Assembly: GCF_030440515.1 (NCBI RefSeq)
Contig: NZ_CP076543.1
Span: 6,458,501 to 6,522,500, forward strand
Source of the DNA: Streptomyces xanthophaeus
GTDB taxonomy: Bacteria; Actinomycetota; Actinomycetes; Streptomycetales; Streptomycetaceae
Direction: 5' to 3'
Length of the DNA: 64,000 bases
Part shown: positions 20,235-32,130 of the stretch, piece by piece
Position numbering within the stretch: the first letter of the stretch is position 1
Layout: each line of letters begins with the position of its first letter
Translations under genes and position numbers: made by a program
Notes under the pieces: model-generated
Databases searched by the model: none
Told to the model about the DNA's origin: nothing
The model's input: the letters and a program-made list of their open reading frames with translations, nothing else

Positions 20235-21644
20235 TCCCTGCGGTCCGAACTCAACCGCTACTCGATCGGTGGAAAGCTCCCGTCGAGCCGGGCCTTGGTC
20301 GAGCGCTACCGGGTCAGCCCGGTCACGGTCTCCCGGGCCCTCGCACAGCTCGCCGCCGAGGGCCTCGTCGTCACCCGGCCCGGCGCGGGGGTCTTCCGCG
20401 CCGCACCGCGTACGGCGGCCCCCGCGCCGGGGGACACCTCCTGGCAGGAGGTCGCCCTCAGCGCCGAAGGCGCCGGGGAGATCGTCCCGCGCTCCGTCGA
20501 CGCGACCGGAGTGCTCGGCTCGCTGGCCGTGCCGCCGTCCGGGGTGATCGAGCTCAACGGCGGCTACCTGCACCGCTCCCTGCAGCCCGAGCGGGCCATG
20601 GCGGCCGCGCTGGCCCGGGCCGGACGGCGGCCCGGAGCCTGGGGGCGCCCGCCCCTGGAGGGGCTGCCCGAGCTGCGCGACTGGTTCGCCCGGGAGATCG
20701 GCGGCGCGGTCGCCGCCGCCGATGTGCTGGTCACCGCGGGCGGGCAGAGCGCGCTGGCCACCGCCCTGCGGGCGCTCGCCCCGCCCGGCGCGCCGATCCT
20801 GGTCGAGTCCCCGACCTACCCCGGCCTGCTGGCCATCGCCCGGGCCTCCGGCTGCCGGCCGGTGCCCGTCCCGGTGGACGCGGACGGGGTCCGGCCGGAG
20901 CTGCTGGCCGCCGCCTTCGAAGCGACCGGCGCGCGGGTGTTCGTATGCCAGCCCCTGTTCCAGAACCCGACCGGAGCGGTCCTGGCTCCGGGGCGGCGGG
21001 CCGAGGTGCTGCGCATCGCGCGGGCCGCCGGGGCTTTCGTGGTCGAGGACGACTACGCCCGGGCCCTGGCCCACGAGGGCGCGGGTCCGCTGCCCGCGAC
21101 CCTGGCCGCCGAGGACGCTGACGGCGTCGTGGTGCACGTCCGGTCGCTGACCAAGGTCACCTCACCCAGCCTGCGGGTCGGCGCACTGGCCGCCCGGGGC
21201 CCGGTGGTCGACCGGCTGCGCGCCATCCAGATCGTGGACTCCTTCTTCGTGCCCCGGCCGCTCCAGGAGGCCGCCCTGGAGCTGGTCGGGGCACCCGCCT
21301 GGCCGCGTCACCTGCGGACGGTGGCCGAGGAGCTCCGCCACCGGCGGGATGTGCTCGCGGGCGCCCTGCGCAGGGAGCTGCCCGCGCTGGAGCTGCCGCA
21401 TCTGCCGTACGGCGGATACCAGTTGTGGGTCCGTCCCACCGGGTACGGCGACGACGCGGCCTTCGCGGCGGCCGCCCTGCGCGCCGGGGTGGCGGTGGCT
21501 CCGGGCCGCCCGTACTTCTGCGCGGAGCCGCCGGGCCCGCACGTCCGGCTGAGCTTCGCCGGGGTCTCGGGCCCCGCCGAACTGGTCGAGGCGGTCCAGC
21601 GGCTGCGTACCGGCCTGGCGGACGGCCTCGGTCCGGACGCTTGA
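20199..21644 (+). CDS. MocR-family regulator (GntR HTH plus PLP aminotransferase domain)
   Basis: 481 residues. A GntR-type winged helix (1-70: LPSSRALVERYRVSPVTVSR, GLVVTRPGAGVF) is joined by a linker to a fold-type I aminotransferase domain (about 115-475). The PLP lysine is Lys319 in VRSLTKVTSPSLRVG; the ED-D at 283-285 (VVEDDYARAL) and NPTG at 256-259 are also conserved. Such proteins sense PLP or an amino-acid adduct. It should regulate the divergent EamA exporter. Its start codon overlaps that of the exporter. Confidence 0.92.
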
Positions 21645-21675
21645 CCCACTGCGGTATGCGGCCCACCATCACCGC

Positions 21676-22251
21676 ATGCATGTTCGGGTTTCGCTTGTCG
21701 CCGCAGCCCGTAGTTCCTCGCTGCTCGCCGAGCGCTTCGACGACGACCGCCCGCTGGACGGACCCGGCTGGCGGTCGGTGGAGTCCGCCGCGCAGGGCCT
21801 CGTACCCCTGGGCTCGGCCGAGCTGCGCTACTGCTCGCCGACCCCGCGCAGCCGTGCCACGGGTGAGGCCCTCGGGTACGCGCCCCTCGCCCAGCCCGCG
21901 CTGCGCGAGTGCGACATGGGCCGCTGGCGGGGGCTGACCCTGGCCGAGGTGGCCGCCCACGAGCCCGGGGCGGTGGAACTGTGGCTCAGCGATCCGCGGT
22001 CGGCCCCGCACGGGGGCGAGTCCCTGCTCGCCTTCATCTCCCGCATCGGTGGCTGGCTCGACACCCGGCCGGCCGACGACGGGGGCGCGATCGTGGCGGT
22101 GGCCGAGCCCTCGGTGGTCCGGGCGGCCCTGGTGTACGCGCTGAAGGCGCCCCCGCTGACCTACTGGAACGTGGACGTCCGGCCGCTGTCCACGATGACC
22201 CTCACGGGCTGGTCCGGCCAGTGGCACCTGTGTCTGCAGGCCCCGGCGTAG
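21676..22251 (+). CDS. Histidine phosphatase-fold protein lacking the RHG motif
   Basis: 191 residues. The order resembles the histidine phosphatase branch: a strand followed by AAARSSSLLAERF where RHG is normal, a CSPTPRSRATGEALG segment for the SPLxRAxxTA box, RECDMGRWRGLT for the conserved acidic loop, and AVAEPSVVRAALVYAL where catalytic His and Gly are expected. The phospho-acceptor His and the second His are absent, so it is probably inactive as a phosphatase, perhaps a binding protein. It follows the MocR gene by 31 bases. Confidence 0.75.
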   Translation: MHVRVSLVAAARSSSLLAERFDDDRPLDGPGWRSVESAAQGLVPLGSAELRYCSPTPRSRATGEALGYAPLAQPALRECDMGRWRGLTLAEVAAHEPGAVELWLSDPRSAPHGGESLLAFISRIGGWLDTRPADDGGAIVAVAEPSVVRAALVYALKAPPLTYWNVDVRPLSTMTLTGWSGQWHLCLQAPA

Positions 22252-22291
22252 ATCGGTTGAGGGGCGCGCGGGCAGCCCTTAGCCTGCGGGA

Positions 22292-23065
22292 ATGACCGCG
22301 ATACGTATCACCACGCTCGCCGAGCGCCCCGAACTGGCGGACCGGCTCGGAGACATGGACGACCCGTGGCCCGAGTTCGCCACCCACGACTCCCTGGCCT
22401 GGCTGCTGTACCCGCGGATGACGGCCGAACTGGCCGACTACGTCCTGGTCGCCACGGACGGGGACGCGGTGGTCGCCCGCGGCTACAGCGTGCCCTTCGC
22501 CCTGCACGAGGCCGGCCGCGACGGCGTGCTGCCCGCGCAGGGCTGGGACCGCGTGCTCATGTGGGCCTTTTCCGACCTGCGCCGCGGGGTGCGGCCCGAC
22601 ACGGTGAGCGCGATCGAGATCACCGTGGCCGGCGACCGGCAGGGCGAGGGGCTCTCCGGGCTCATGCTGGCCGCGCTGCGGGACAACGCCCGGGCCCGCG
22701 GCTTCGCCGAGGTCGTGGCGCCGGTCCGGCCCAGCGGAAAGCCGGCCGAGCCGGACACCCCGATCCACGAGTACGCGTACCGGACCCGGGAGGACGGCCT
22801 CCCGTACGACCCGTGGCTGCGCGTCCACGTCCGCGCGGGCGGGGTCATCGACTCGGTGGCGCCGCTGTCGATGACGATCACCGGCTCGCTCGCCCAGTGG
22901 CGCGAGTGGACCGGGCTCCCCTTCGACGTCGCCGGACCCGTGCGCGTACCCGGCGCCCTGACGCCCGTGCGGTGCGAGCCGGAGCAGGGCTATGCGGTCT
23001 ATGTGGAGCCGAACGTATGGGTCAGGCACCGCCTCGCCGACGGGGCGGCGTCCGTCCGGCCTTAG
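22292..23065 (+). CDS. GNAT-family acetyltransferase
   Basis: 257 residues. The acetyl-CoA loop is in AGDRQGEGLSGLMLAALRDN; the remainder (PIHEYAYRTREDGLPYDPW, LRVHVRAGGVI) resembles a GNAT subgroup with a fixed 250-residue length in actinobacteria. A TAGCCT hexamer lies 6 bases before the ATG, so the transcript is probably leaderless. Substrate unknown. Confidence 0.82.
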   Translation: MTAIRITTLAERPELADRLGDMDDPWPEFATHDSLAWLLYPRMTAELADYVLVATDGDAVVARGYSVPFALHEAGRDGVLPAQGWDRVLMWAFSDLRRGVRPDTVSAIEITVAGDRQGEGLSGLMLAALRDNARARGFAEVVAPVRPSGKPAEPDTPIHEYAYRTREDGLPYDPWLRVHVRAGGVIDSVAPLSMTITGSLAQWREWTGLPFDVAGPVRVPGALTPVRCEPEQGYAVYVEPNVWVRHRLADGAASVRP

Positions 23066-23216
23066 GGCCGTCCTGCCGATCGGGCCGGGCTCGCGGTGGT
23101 CGCGCCCGACGCGACCGGCGGAATCGCCGCCGAGGCCGGGCCTTTCCTGCTAGACATCATCCTGGAGGCGACGTGTGCCGGAGCCTCCGGTGCGGCCCTC
23201 CCCCCGAGATCGAAGG

Positions 23217-24300
<1,084 letters not shown>

Positions 24301-24303
24301 GCA

Positions 24304-24334
24304 GGGGGTACCTCCCAGCGGTAGCTGGGGGAGC
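24304..24334. repeat. Palindromic repeat, family 2, between argC and argJ
   Basis: cctcccagc (24311-24319) pairs with gctggggga around ggta, with G-run flanks. It matches, on the opposite strand, the element at 14083-14112. It lies in a 139-base gap that separates two operon genes. Confidence 0.8.
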
Positions 24335-24439
24335 ACGCGCAGCCACCGGGCTGCGGACGACGATGACGGCCGCACCGGCGCGCTGCGCGGGCGACCGGGA
24401 CACCAGCCGCTACCGCGGCGGAGCGAACAGGAGCACGCA

Positions 24440-25597
24440 GTGAGCGTCACGGCAGCACAGGGATTCACGGCAGCGGGCATCGCCGCCGGGATCAAGGCCA
24501 ACGGCAACCCCGACCTGGCCCTCGTGGTCAACAACGGGCCGAGTCTGGCCGCCGCGGGCGTCTTCACCTCCAACCGCGTCAAGGCCGCGCCCGTGCACTG
24601 GTCCGAGCAGGTCCTGCGGGGCGCCGCCGTCAGCGCGGTCGTCCTGAACTCCGGCGGCGCCAACGCCTGCACCGGCCCCAAGGGCTTCCAGGACACCCAC
24701 GCCACCGCGGAGAAGGTCGCGCAGGTGCTCGGCGGGGACTTCAACGCCGGCGAGATCGCGGTCGCCTCCACCGGCCTGATCGGCGTCCTGCTCCCCATGG
24801 ACAAGCTGCTCCCCGGTATCGAGACGGCGGCCGCGGCCCTGTCCGAGGACGGCGGCGAGGCCGCCGCCATCGCCATCAAGACCACCGACACCGTGCACAA
24901 GACGGCCACCGTCTCGCAGGGCGGCTGGACCGTCGGAGGCATGGCCAAGGGCGCGGGCATGCTCGCCCCGGGCCTGGCCACCATGCTCGTCGTCCTCACC
25001 ACCGACGCCGACCTGGACAGCGCCACCCTCGACAAGGCGCTGCGCGCCGCCACCCGCACCACCTTCGACCGGGTCGACTCCGACGGCTGCATGTCCACCA
25101 ACGACACGGTGCTGCTGCTCGCCTCCGGTGCCTCCGGCCAGGTGCCGGCGTACGAGGAGTTCGCGGAGGCCGTGCGCAAGGTCTGCGACGACCTGGCCCG
25201 CCAGCTCATCGGCGACGCCGAGGGCGCCAGCAAGGACATCCGCATCGAGGTCATCGGTGCGCTCACCGAGGACGACGCGGTCGAGGTCGGCCGGTCCATC
25301 GCCCGGAACAACCTGCTCAAGTGCGCCATCCACGGCGAGGACCCGAACTGGGGCCGGGTGCTCTCCGCGATCGGCACCACCAAGGCCGCCTTCGACCCGG
25401 ACCGCCTGAACGTCGCCATCAACGACGTCTGGGTCTGCCGCAACGGATCGGTCGGCGACGACCGCGACCTGGTCTCCATGAAGGGCCGCGAGGTCCGCAT
25501 CACCGCCGACCTGGCCAACGGCAGCGAGTCCGCCGTGATCTGGGGCAACGACCTGACCGCCGAGTACGTCCACGAGAACAGCGCCTACTCCTCATGA
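24440..25597 (+). CDS. argJ: Ornithine acetyltransferase / N-acetylglutamate synthase
   Basis: 385 residues. It moves the acetyl group from N-acetylornithine to glutamate, recycling it within the pathway. The autocleavage site is [14 protein letters not shown]: the precursor splits before Thr181, which becomes the catalytic nucleophile. [14 protein letters not shown] is conserved in the alpha chain. GTG 24440 follows AGGAG. The stop overlaps the argB start. The 139 bases before it carry the family 2 repeat. Confidence 0.97.
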   Translation: MSVTAAQGFTAAGIAAGIKANGNPDLALVVNNGPSLAAAGVFTSNRVKAAPVHWSEQVLRGAAVSAVVLNSGGANACTGPKGFQDTHATAEKVAQVLGGDFNAGEIAVASTGLIGVLLPMDKLLPGIETAAAALSEDGGEAAAIAIKTTDTVHKTATVSQGGWTVGGMAKGAGMLAPGLATMLVVLTTDADLDSATLDKALRAATRTTFDRVDSDGCMSTNDTVLLLASGASGQVPAYEEFAEAVRKVCDDLARQLIGDAEGASKDIRIEVIGALTEDDAVEVGRSIARNNLLKCAIHGEDPNWGRVLSAIGTTKAAFDPDRLNVAINDVWVCRNGSVGDDRDLVSMKGREVRITADLANGSESAVIWGNDLTAEYVHENSAYSS

Positions 25598-26538
25598 GCG
25601 ACGAGAAGGCCGGCCAGCCCGGCACCTCCGGCGGCACCGCCCGCAAGCACACCGCCCTGCCCAAGGCGCAGATCCTCATCGAGGCCCTGCCGTGGCTCAC
25701 CCGCCACAACGGCAAGATCGTCGTCATCAAGTTCGGCGGCAACGCCATGATCGACGAGGACCTCAAGGCCGCCTTCGCCCAGGACGTGGTCTTCCTGCGC
25801 CAGGCCGGCCTGAAGCCGGTCGTCGTGCACGGCGGCGGCCCCCAGATCAACGCCCAGCTCGACAAGCAGGGCCTGGTCAGCGAGTTCAAGGCGGGGCTGC
25901 GCGTCACGACCCCCGAGGCCATGGACGTCGTACGGATGGTCCTGGCGGGCCACGTCCAGCGCGAACTGGTCGGACTGCTGAACCAGCACGGACCGCTCGC
26001 CGTCGGCATGACCGGCGAGGACGCCCGCACCATGATCGCGACCAAGCACAGCCCGGAGATCGGCGGCGAGGTCATCGACATCGGCCGGGTCGGGGAGATC
26101 ACCTCCATCGACACCGGCGCCATCGAGGCCCTGCTGGCCGACGGCCGGATCCCGGTCATCTCCTCCATCGCCGGCAGCGCCGACGACCACCACGTCTACA
26201 ACGTGAACGCCGACACGGCGGCGGCTGCGCTCGCCGCCGCCCTGGGCGCCGAGACGCTGATGGTCCTCACCGACGTGGAAGGCCTCTACGCGGACTGGCC
26301 GCACAGCGACGAGGTCATCAGCAAGCTCACGGTCAGCGAGCTGGAGAAACTGCTGCCCGAGCTGTCCAGCGGCATGGTGCCCAAGATGGAGGGCTGCCTG
26401 CACGCCGTGCGCAACGGCGTGAACACCGCCCGCGTGCTCGACGGGCGGGTCCAGCACTCGATCCTGCTGGAGATCTTCACGGACTCCGGCATCGGCACGA
26501 TGGTCGTGCCCGACCACCAGTCAGGGGGAACGGAATGA
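25594..26538 (+). CDS. argB: N-acetylglutamate kinase
   Basis: 314 residues. It phosphorylates N-acetylglutamate and is normally the feedback-inhibited step. The amino-acid-kinase fold shows [22 protein letters not shown] and [18 protein letters not shown]. The N-terminal 25 residues ([12 protein letters not shown]) are an extension. The starting ATG overlaps argJ's stop, and the next gene overlaps its own stop. Confidence 0.97.
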   Translation: MSDEKAGQPGTSGGTARKHTALPKAQILIEALPWLTRHNGKIVVIKFGGNAMIDEDLKAAFAQDVVFLRQAGLKPVVVHGGGPQINAQLDKQGLVSEFKAGLRVTTPEAMDVVRMVLAGHVQRELVGLLNQHGPLAVGMTGEDARTMIATKHSPEIGGEVIDIGRVGEITSIDTGAIEALLADGRIPVISSIAGSADDHHVYNVNADTAAAALAAALGAETLMVLTDVEGLYADWPHSDEVISKLTVSELEKLLPELSSGMVPKMEGCLHAVRNGVNTARVLDGRVQHSILLEIFTDSGIGTMVVPDHQSGGTE

Positions 26539-27740
26539 CGAAGGGCACCGGCAACCAGGAGTACGGCGCTCGCTGGCAGGGCGCGCTGGCCAACAACTAC
26601 GGCACCCCCGCGATCGCGCTCGTACGCGGCGAGGGCGCCCAGGTCTGGGACGCCGACGGCAAGCAGTACACCGACTTCGTCGGCGGCATCGCGGTCAACG
26701 CCCTCGGGCACGCCCACCCGGCGATCGTGGCCGCCGTGACCGAGCAGATCTCCACGCTCGGCCACGTCTCCAACCTCTTCGTCTCCGAGCCGGTCGTCGC
26801 GCTCGGCGAGCGGCTGCTTCAGCTCTTCGGCCGCCCCGGCAAGGTCTTCTTCTGCAACTCGGGCGCCGAGTCCATCGAGGCCGCCTTCAAGATCGGCCGG
26901 CTGACCGGGCGCACCCACATGGTCGCCACCGACGGCGGCTTCCACGGCCGGACCATGGGCGCCCTCGCGCTCACCGGCCAGCCGAAGAAGCAGGAGCCCT
27001 TCCGGCCGCTGCCGGGCGATGTCACGCACGTCCCGTTCGGTGACGTGGAGGCCCTGCGGGCCGCCGTCACCGAGGAGACCGCGCTCGTCGTCATCGAGCC
27101 GATCCAGGGCGAGAACGGCGTCGTCGTACCCCCCGCCGGATACCTGACGGCCGCCCGCGCGATCACCCGCGCCACCGGCACCCTGCTCGTCCTCGACGAG
27201 GTCCAGACCGGCATCGGCCGGTGCGGCCAGTGGTTCGAGCACCAGGCCCACGAGGACGTCGAGCCCGACATCGTCACCCTCGCCAAGGGGCTGGGCGGCG
27301 GCCTGCCCATCGGCGCGGCGGTCGCCTTCGGCCCCGTCGCCGACCTGCTCCAGCCGGGCCAGCACGGCACCACCTTCGGCGGGAACCCGGTCGCCTGCGC
27401 GGCCGGCCTCGCCGTCATCGACACGATCGCCACGGGCGGGCTGCTCGACCAGGTCAAGGCGCGCGGTGAGCGGCTGCGCTCGGGGATCGAGGGCACGGGC
27501 CACGCCCTGGTCTCCCACGTCCGCGGCTCCGGTCTGCTGCTGGGTATCGTGCTGACCGAGCCGCTCGCCGCCCGGGTGCAGCAGGCGGCTCAGGATGCCG
27601 GCTTCCTGGTCAACGCGCCCGCCCCCGACGTCGTACGGCTCATGCCCCCGTACGTACTCACCGAGGCCGAGGCGGACGCGTTCCTCCGGGCCCTGCCCGG
27701 CATCCTTGACGCAGCAGGCGGGGACGGATCCGGAGAATGA
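26535..27740 (+). CDS. argD: Acetylornithine aminotransferase
   Basis: 401 residues. A class III PLP aminotransferase converting N-acetylglutamate semialdehyde to N-acetylornithine. [17 protein letters not shown], the [13 protein letters not shown] loop, [11 protein letters not shown] and the PLP lysine in [10 protein letters not shown] are all present. ATGA overlap with argB. Confidence 0.96.
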   Translation: MTKGTGNQEYGARWQGALANNYGTPAIALVRGEGAQVWDADGKQYTDFVGGIAVNALGHAHPAIVAAVTEQISTLGHVSNLFVSEPVVALGERLLQLFGRPGKVFFCNSGAESIEAAFKIGRLTGRTHMVATDGGFHGRTMGALALTGQPKKQEPFRPLPGDVTHVPFGDVEALRAAVTEETALVVIEPIQGENGVVVPPAGYLTAARAITRATGTLLVLDEVQTGIGRCGQWFEHQAHEDVEPDIVTLAKGLGGGLPIGAAVAFGPVADLLQPGQHGTTFGGNPVACAAGLAVIDTIATGGLLDQVKARGERLRSGIEGTGHALVSHVRGSGLLLGIVLTEPLAARVQQAAQDAGFLVNAPAPDVVRLMPPYVLTEAEADAFLRALPGILDAAGGDGSGE

Positions 27741-27747
27741 GACGACG

Positions 27748-28284
27748 ATGAGTCAGGCGCAGGACAACGAGCAAGGCGGCCAGGCCGTCCCGCAGACCCG
27801 CACCGCGCGTCACCGCCGGATCGTGGACATCCTCAACCGGCAGCCGGTCCGCTCCCAGAGCCAGCTGGCCAAGCTGCTCGCCGACGACGGGCTGAGCGTC
27901 ACCCAGGCGACGCTCTCGCGCGACCTCGACGAGCTGGGCGCGGTGAAGATCCGCAACACCGGCGGCGAGCTGATCTACGCGGTACCCAGCGAGGGCGGAT
28001 TCCGCACCCCGCAGGCCCCGCTCGGCGAGTCCGCGAAGGAGGAGCGCATGCGGCGCCTCTCCGGGGAACTGCTGATCTCGGCGGAGGCCTCCGCGAACCT
28101 CGTGGTCCTGCGCACCCCGCCGGGTGCCGCGCAGTTCCTCGCCTCGGCGATCGACCAGGCCGAACTCCGCGCGATCCTCGGCACGATCGCGGGCGACGAC
28201 ACCCTGATGCTGATCAGCCGGGACCCGGCGGGCGGCCAGGCCCTGGCCGACCACCTGCTGCGGCTGGCGCAGAAGGAGAGCTGA
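27748..28284 (+). CDS. argR: Arginine repressor
   Basis: 178 residues. The N-terminal winged helix has [19 protein letters not shown]; the C-terminal oligomerisation domain has [13 protein letters not shown], the arginine-binding stretch. It should bind the ARG-box-like sites before argC and argG when arginine is plentiful. It starts 7 bases after argD and so is part of the operon it represses, giving negative feedback. The N-terminal 20 residues are Gln-rich and probably flexible. Confidence 0.96.
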   Translation: MSQAQDNEQGGQAVPQTRTARHRRIVDILNRQPVRSQSQLAKLLADDGLSVTQATLSRDLDELGAVKIRNTGGELIYAVPSEGGFRTPQAPLGESAKEERMRRLSGELLISAEASANLVVLRTPPGAAQFLASAIDQAELRAILGTIAGDDTLMLISRDPAGGQALADHLLRLAQKES

Positions 28285-28362
28285 GCGGGACGGGTCGGCG
28301 GGGAGGTCCGGGGCGCCGGAAATCCCGGTGCCGCGGCGGCGTTCGCCGACATAGCCTCAGGC

Positions 28363-29271
28363 GTGCGCCAACTCGCCCTCGCCATACTGGTGTCCGCCGT
28401 GACCGCCGCCGTCTACGGGCCCATCGCCCTGCTGTGGTGGCGCCGCGCGCGGGTCCGCAGCCGGACGCTCCGGCTCGTCGCCGCCGTCGAGCTGGAGCCG
28501 TACCACATGGCCCTGTTGCGGCAAGAGGCGACCGAGGCGGCCGCCGCCGAACTCGTCCTCGCCGGGTACCTCCGGATCGACGAAGAGGGTGCCGCGTTCC
28601 TGACCGAGCAGGGCCGCGACCCGGCCCGGGCCCCCGCCCACCCGCTGCCCGCCGCCCTGTTGGACGCCGTACGCCGGCACGATCCCGAGCCCGTGTCGAC
28701 CGGCTGGATCGACCGGAGCGACGAGGAGTACCTGCAGCGCCGCAGCGCGTACCGGAGCGAAGGGGAGGCCCTGCTGCCCGAGCTCCCGCGGATGCCCGAC
28801 GGCCGGGGGAACATCTTCCTGGCCTGCTGCACTTGTGTGGGCATCGCCCTGGTGATGTTGTTCTGGCTCCTCGCGAGCGCGCTGCTGGTGACCGGTCGCC
28901 CGCACGGTCTGCGGGAATGGGCCTGCGCCGTGGTGGCCGCCCTCGGTCTCTCGGCGCTGCTGCTGGCCGAGAAGGCCGGCAGGGTGGTCCGGGAGCGTAC
29001 GGAGTGCGGCGACCCGCTGGGCGACCTGATCCGCGCCGAGCCGCACCCGGCTTTCGCGGCGCTGGACGAACAGCGGCGGTCCCACGTCCTGCGGAGCATC
29101 GAAGACCGCGGCAGGTGGCGCGGCGCCGACCGGATCGTCGAGGAGAACGTCGACGAGGACGAAGACGACGACGAGTGGCTGGACGACAAGGTCTGGTGGG
29201 AGGACGCGTACGAGTACCGGGCCGCCGACGAGGACGAGCCCGGGGCCCCGGGACCGCCTAGTAGCGGGTGA
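28363..29271 (+). CDS. Three-helix membrane protein with acidic tail
   Basis: 302 residues. Hydrophobic segments lie at about 3-25, 151-176 and 187-203; the domain between (PYHMALLRQEATEAAAAELV) resembles the TIGR04222-type helical domain of actinobacterial membrane proteins. The last 50 residues are strongly acidic (ENVDEDEDDDEWLDDK). A TAGCCT hexamer lies 5 bases before the GTG, suggesting a leaderless mRNA. The 3' end overlaps the convergent L,D-transpeptidase-like gene by 14 bases. Function unknown. Confidence 0.75.
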   Translation: MRQLALAILVSAVTAAVYGPIALLWWRRARVRSRTLRLVAAVELEPYHMALLRQEATEAAAAELVLAGYLRIDEEGAAFLTEQGRDPARAPAHPLPAALLDAVRRHDPEPVSTGWIDRSDEEYLQRRSAYRSEGEALLPELPRMPDGRGNIFLACCTCVGIALVMLFWLLASALLVTGRPHGLREWACAVVAALGLSALLLAEKAGRVVRERTECGDPLGDLIRAEPHPAFAALDEQRRSHVLRSIEDRGRWRGADRIVEENVDEDEDDDEWLDDKVWWEDAYEYRAADEDEPGAPGPPSSG

Positions 29272-29947
29272 CGGCGAGCGGCCCCTCCTCCGTGCCGATC
29301 GCGATGTGCGGACGGCGGCGCGGGTCCGCCCAGCGCAGGATCGCCCGCATGGCCCGCTCGGGCACGGACACGCAACCGGCCGTCGCGCCCTTGCCGTTGA
29401 CGTGCAGGAAGATCCCGGCGCCCCGGCCGCGTACGGGCCGGTCGTAGTTGAAGGCGATCACCAGCGCGTGCGCGTACTGCTTCTCGTACGTCACCAGGTG
29501 CTCGGCCTCGCCCGGCGCGCAGTCCGCGGGCAGCGGCTCGACCCAGCGGTTGTAGTGGGCGGACGCGTTGTCCTGGCACCACCAGGAGTCGCGGCTCACC
29601 CGCCGGTAGACGTGGTCCGTGCCGGCCGGTGCGCGCCGGATCCCGAAGGCGTAGGGGAGTTCGAAGAGGCCCGTGGGCGTCGTGCTGGTGCCCTGGGTCC
29701 GGGTCGCCCCCTCGGCGAGGCCGTTCGCGCCGAAGCGGGCGGGCGCGCTCCCGGACCGGTGCCAGCGCCCGGCCCACCGCTCCCACCAGATCAACTGGCC
29801 GGTCGTGGATCCGGGCGCGGGCGCTACGGCGGTGATCAGCTGACTGCCTCCGCCGGTGTCGGCGAGGCGGTCGGGCAGAGGCGCGGGGCCCTGCGGGAGC
29901 AGGGTCGTGACGATCAGTGAGACGGTGACTACAGCGGTACGCAGCAC
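29258..29947 (-). CDS. Secreted L,D-transpeptidase-like (YkuD) protein
   Basis: 229 residues. A short signal peptide (LRTAVVTVSLIVTTLLPQG) precedes a YkuD domain with HVNGKGATAGCVSVP, where His and Cys form the catalytic pair that makes or breaks peptidoglycan cross-links. The domain is placed near the C-terminus. It is followed on the same strand, going upstream, by a PPOX-type gene 3 bases away. A peptidoglycan role is inferred from the family. Confidence 0.87.
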   Translation of the reverse strand: MLRTAVVTVSLIVTTLLPQGPAPLPDRLADTGGGSQLITAVAPAPGSTTGQLIWWERWAGRWHRSGSAPARFGANGLAEGATRTQGTSTTPTGLFELPYAFGIRRAPAGTDHVYRRVSRDSWWCQDNASAHYNRWVEPLPADCAPGEAEHLVTYEKQYAHALVIAFNYDRPVRGRGAGIFLHVNGKGATAGCVSVPERAMRAILRWADPRRRPHIAIGTEEGPLAVTRY

Positions 29948-29950
29948 ATG

Positions 29951-30532
<582 letters not shown>

Positions 30533-30539
30533 GCTCCCA

Positions 30540-31967
30540 TTATCGGGCCGGCCGGGCCGTGCGCTCGGGCCGGCCCGTTTCGGTGAATGGCAACCGGTCG
30601 AGGAGCGGGGCCAGTTGGTGGATGTCGAAGAGGTGCGCGGACCGCTCCAGCAGAGCGCCGAGCTCGGCAGGATCCGCCCAGCCCGCCTGGAGGGAGCCCT
30701 GCCAGTTCCATTCCCGCACGGTGCCCTCGGCCAGCTCGCGCAGACCCGGATCCCGTACGTCCAGCAGGGTGACGGCGGCCCGCAGCGAGGCGATGCCGCC
30801 CTGGGCCCGCAGCAGGTGGAAGGCGGCCCGGCGGGTGTGCGTCGGACGCTCGGGGGCGACCCGTGCCATCAGCCAGTCGGCGGGCAGCGGCCCTGCGGTG
30901 GCACGCAGGCCGCGGGAGACCTCGCGGGCCACCGCCGGCGAGGGGTCGTCGAGCAGCGACCGCAGCAGCCGCTCGTCTTCCGCGTCCAGCAGGCGCAGCC
31001 CGGCGACGGCGGCGGCCCGCACCGGGCCGCCGGGGTGCTCCAGCAGGGCGCGGAGCAGCGGCCCGTCCTCGCGGCGGGCGCACTCGGCGAAGCCGCTCAC
31101 CGCGTACGGAGTCACCCGGGCCGGGTCCGTGACCAGCTCGCGGTAGAAGGCGTACGGGTCGCCGCCGTCCTGGCGGACCAGCCAGCGGGCGCAGGCCCGG
31201 ACCAGCCCGGAGCGGTCGGTCAGGTACACCCCCGCCTCGGCGGCCCGCCCGGCCCCGCGCAGGGCGGTGACCCCGGAGGCGCGGACCATCGGGATGTGGG
31301 CGCCGAGCAGGAGGTCGACGGCCCGGTCGTCCGGCCCGTCGGCGGCCAGCGCGGCGAGCGTGGCGTCCGCCCACATCCGGGCGGTCGGAGGGTCCAGTTC
31401 CACGGCTGCCAGCCGGGCGAGCTCCCGTACGCCGAACTCCCCGCTCTCCAGCGAGAGCCGCGCGGCGAACCGCCGGGTCGGCAGGTCCGCGCTCTCGCGG
31501 AGCTCGGCCCGCAGCGACGCGCCGCGCAGTGCCGCGGGGAGCAGTGCGGCGGCCCAGGCGCCGTGCTCACGGCGGCCCAGCCGTAGCAGGAGCGGGGTCA
31601 GGCGGCGCACCGTGCCCGCGGGGTCGGCGTCCAGCACGGCGCGCAGCACGCGCCGGGCCTGTTCCCGTACGGCCGGGACCCAGTCGGTGCAGCGGATCGC
31701 GACGAGTTCGAGCACCGGATCCGGCGACCGGAGCGCGCCTTCGCGGACGTAGCCGTCGGGATGGCACAGGGCCACCACGTCGTCGCCGATGCAGGAGGTC
31801 TCGTACCGGTAGCGGCGGATGTCGCGTACCGCCTGGTCGAAGGCGATCCACGTGTCGGCCACGCCTTCGGGGAGCGGCACCGGGGTGTGGCCGGGGTGCC
31901 CGCCGTCCATCAGCCGCTCCGCGCTCGCATGCCCCGCCCGTATGGCCCGTTCCCGTCTGGCGCTCAT
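30540..31967 (-). CDS. HEAT-repeat-like protein
   Basis: 475 residues. Repeated helix pairs with the pattern V-x-x-x-A-A-x-x-L (for example GPVRAAAVAGLRLLDAEDE, SPAVAREVSRGLRATAG, GLVRACARWLVRQDG) form a HEAT-like array. No membrane segment or enzyme motif is seen. The ATG at 31967 follows GGGGGAGG. It is the first gene of the three-gene minus-strand set and is divergent from argG. Such arrays usually bind other proteins; partners are unknown. Confidence 0.7.
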   Translation of the reverse strand: MSARRERAIRAGHASAERLMDGGHPGHTPVPLPEGVADTWIAFDQAVRDIRRYRYETSCIGDDVVALCHPDGYVREGALRSPDPVLELVAIRCTDWVPAVREQARRVLRAVLDADPAGTVRRLTPLLLRLGRREHGAWAAALLPAALRGASLRAELRESADLPTRRFAARLSLESGEFGVRELARLAAVELDPPTARMWADATLAALAADGPDDRAVDLLLGAHIPMVRASGVTALRGAGRAAEAGVYLTDRSGLVRACARWLVRQDGGDPYAFYRELVTDPARVTPYAVSGFAECARREDGPLLRALLEHPGGPVRAAAVAGLRLLDAEDERLLRSLLDDPSPAVAREVSRGLRATAGPLPADWLMARVAPERPTHTRRAAFHLLRAQGGIASLRAAVTLLDVRDPGLRELAEGTVREWNWQGSLQAGWADPAELGALLERSAHLFDIHQLAPLLDRLPFTETGRPERTARPAR

Positions 31968-32065
31968 GCGGCCTCCCCCTGTTGTCGTCACCGCCCAGGT
32001 TAGGCAAGGGGACGGCCCTTGCGCCTCCGATATTTCCGCTGGTCAGGGGGCTCGGCGTGGCTCGA

Positions 32066-32118
32066 TTGACGAAACATACGGAGTAGTGCATAGTTATGCC
32101 TGTCGTTGAATGCACCGT
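32066..32118 (+). promoter_or_regulatory. argG promoter with ARG-box-like sites
   Basis: TTGACG (32066-32071) and CATAGT (32089-32094) are 17 bases apart. An AT-rich gtagtgcatagttatgcc (32083-32100) overlies the -10, and tcgttgaatgcaccgtaa (32103-32120) follows 2 bases later. The pattern and spacing repeat those upstream of argC. Confidence 0.65.
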
Positions 32119-32130
32119 AAGGAGAAACCC

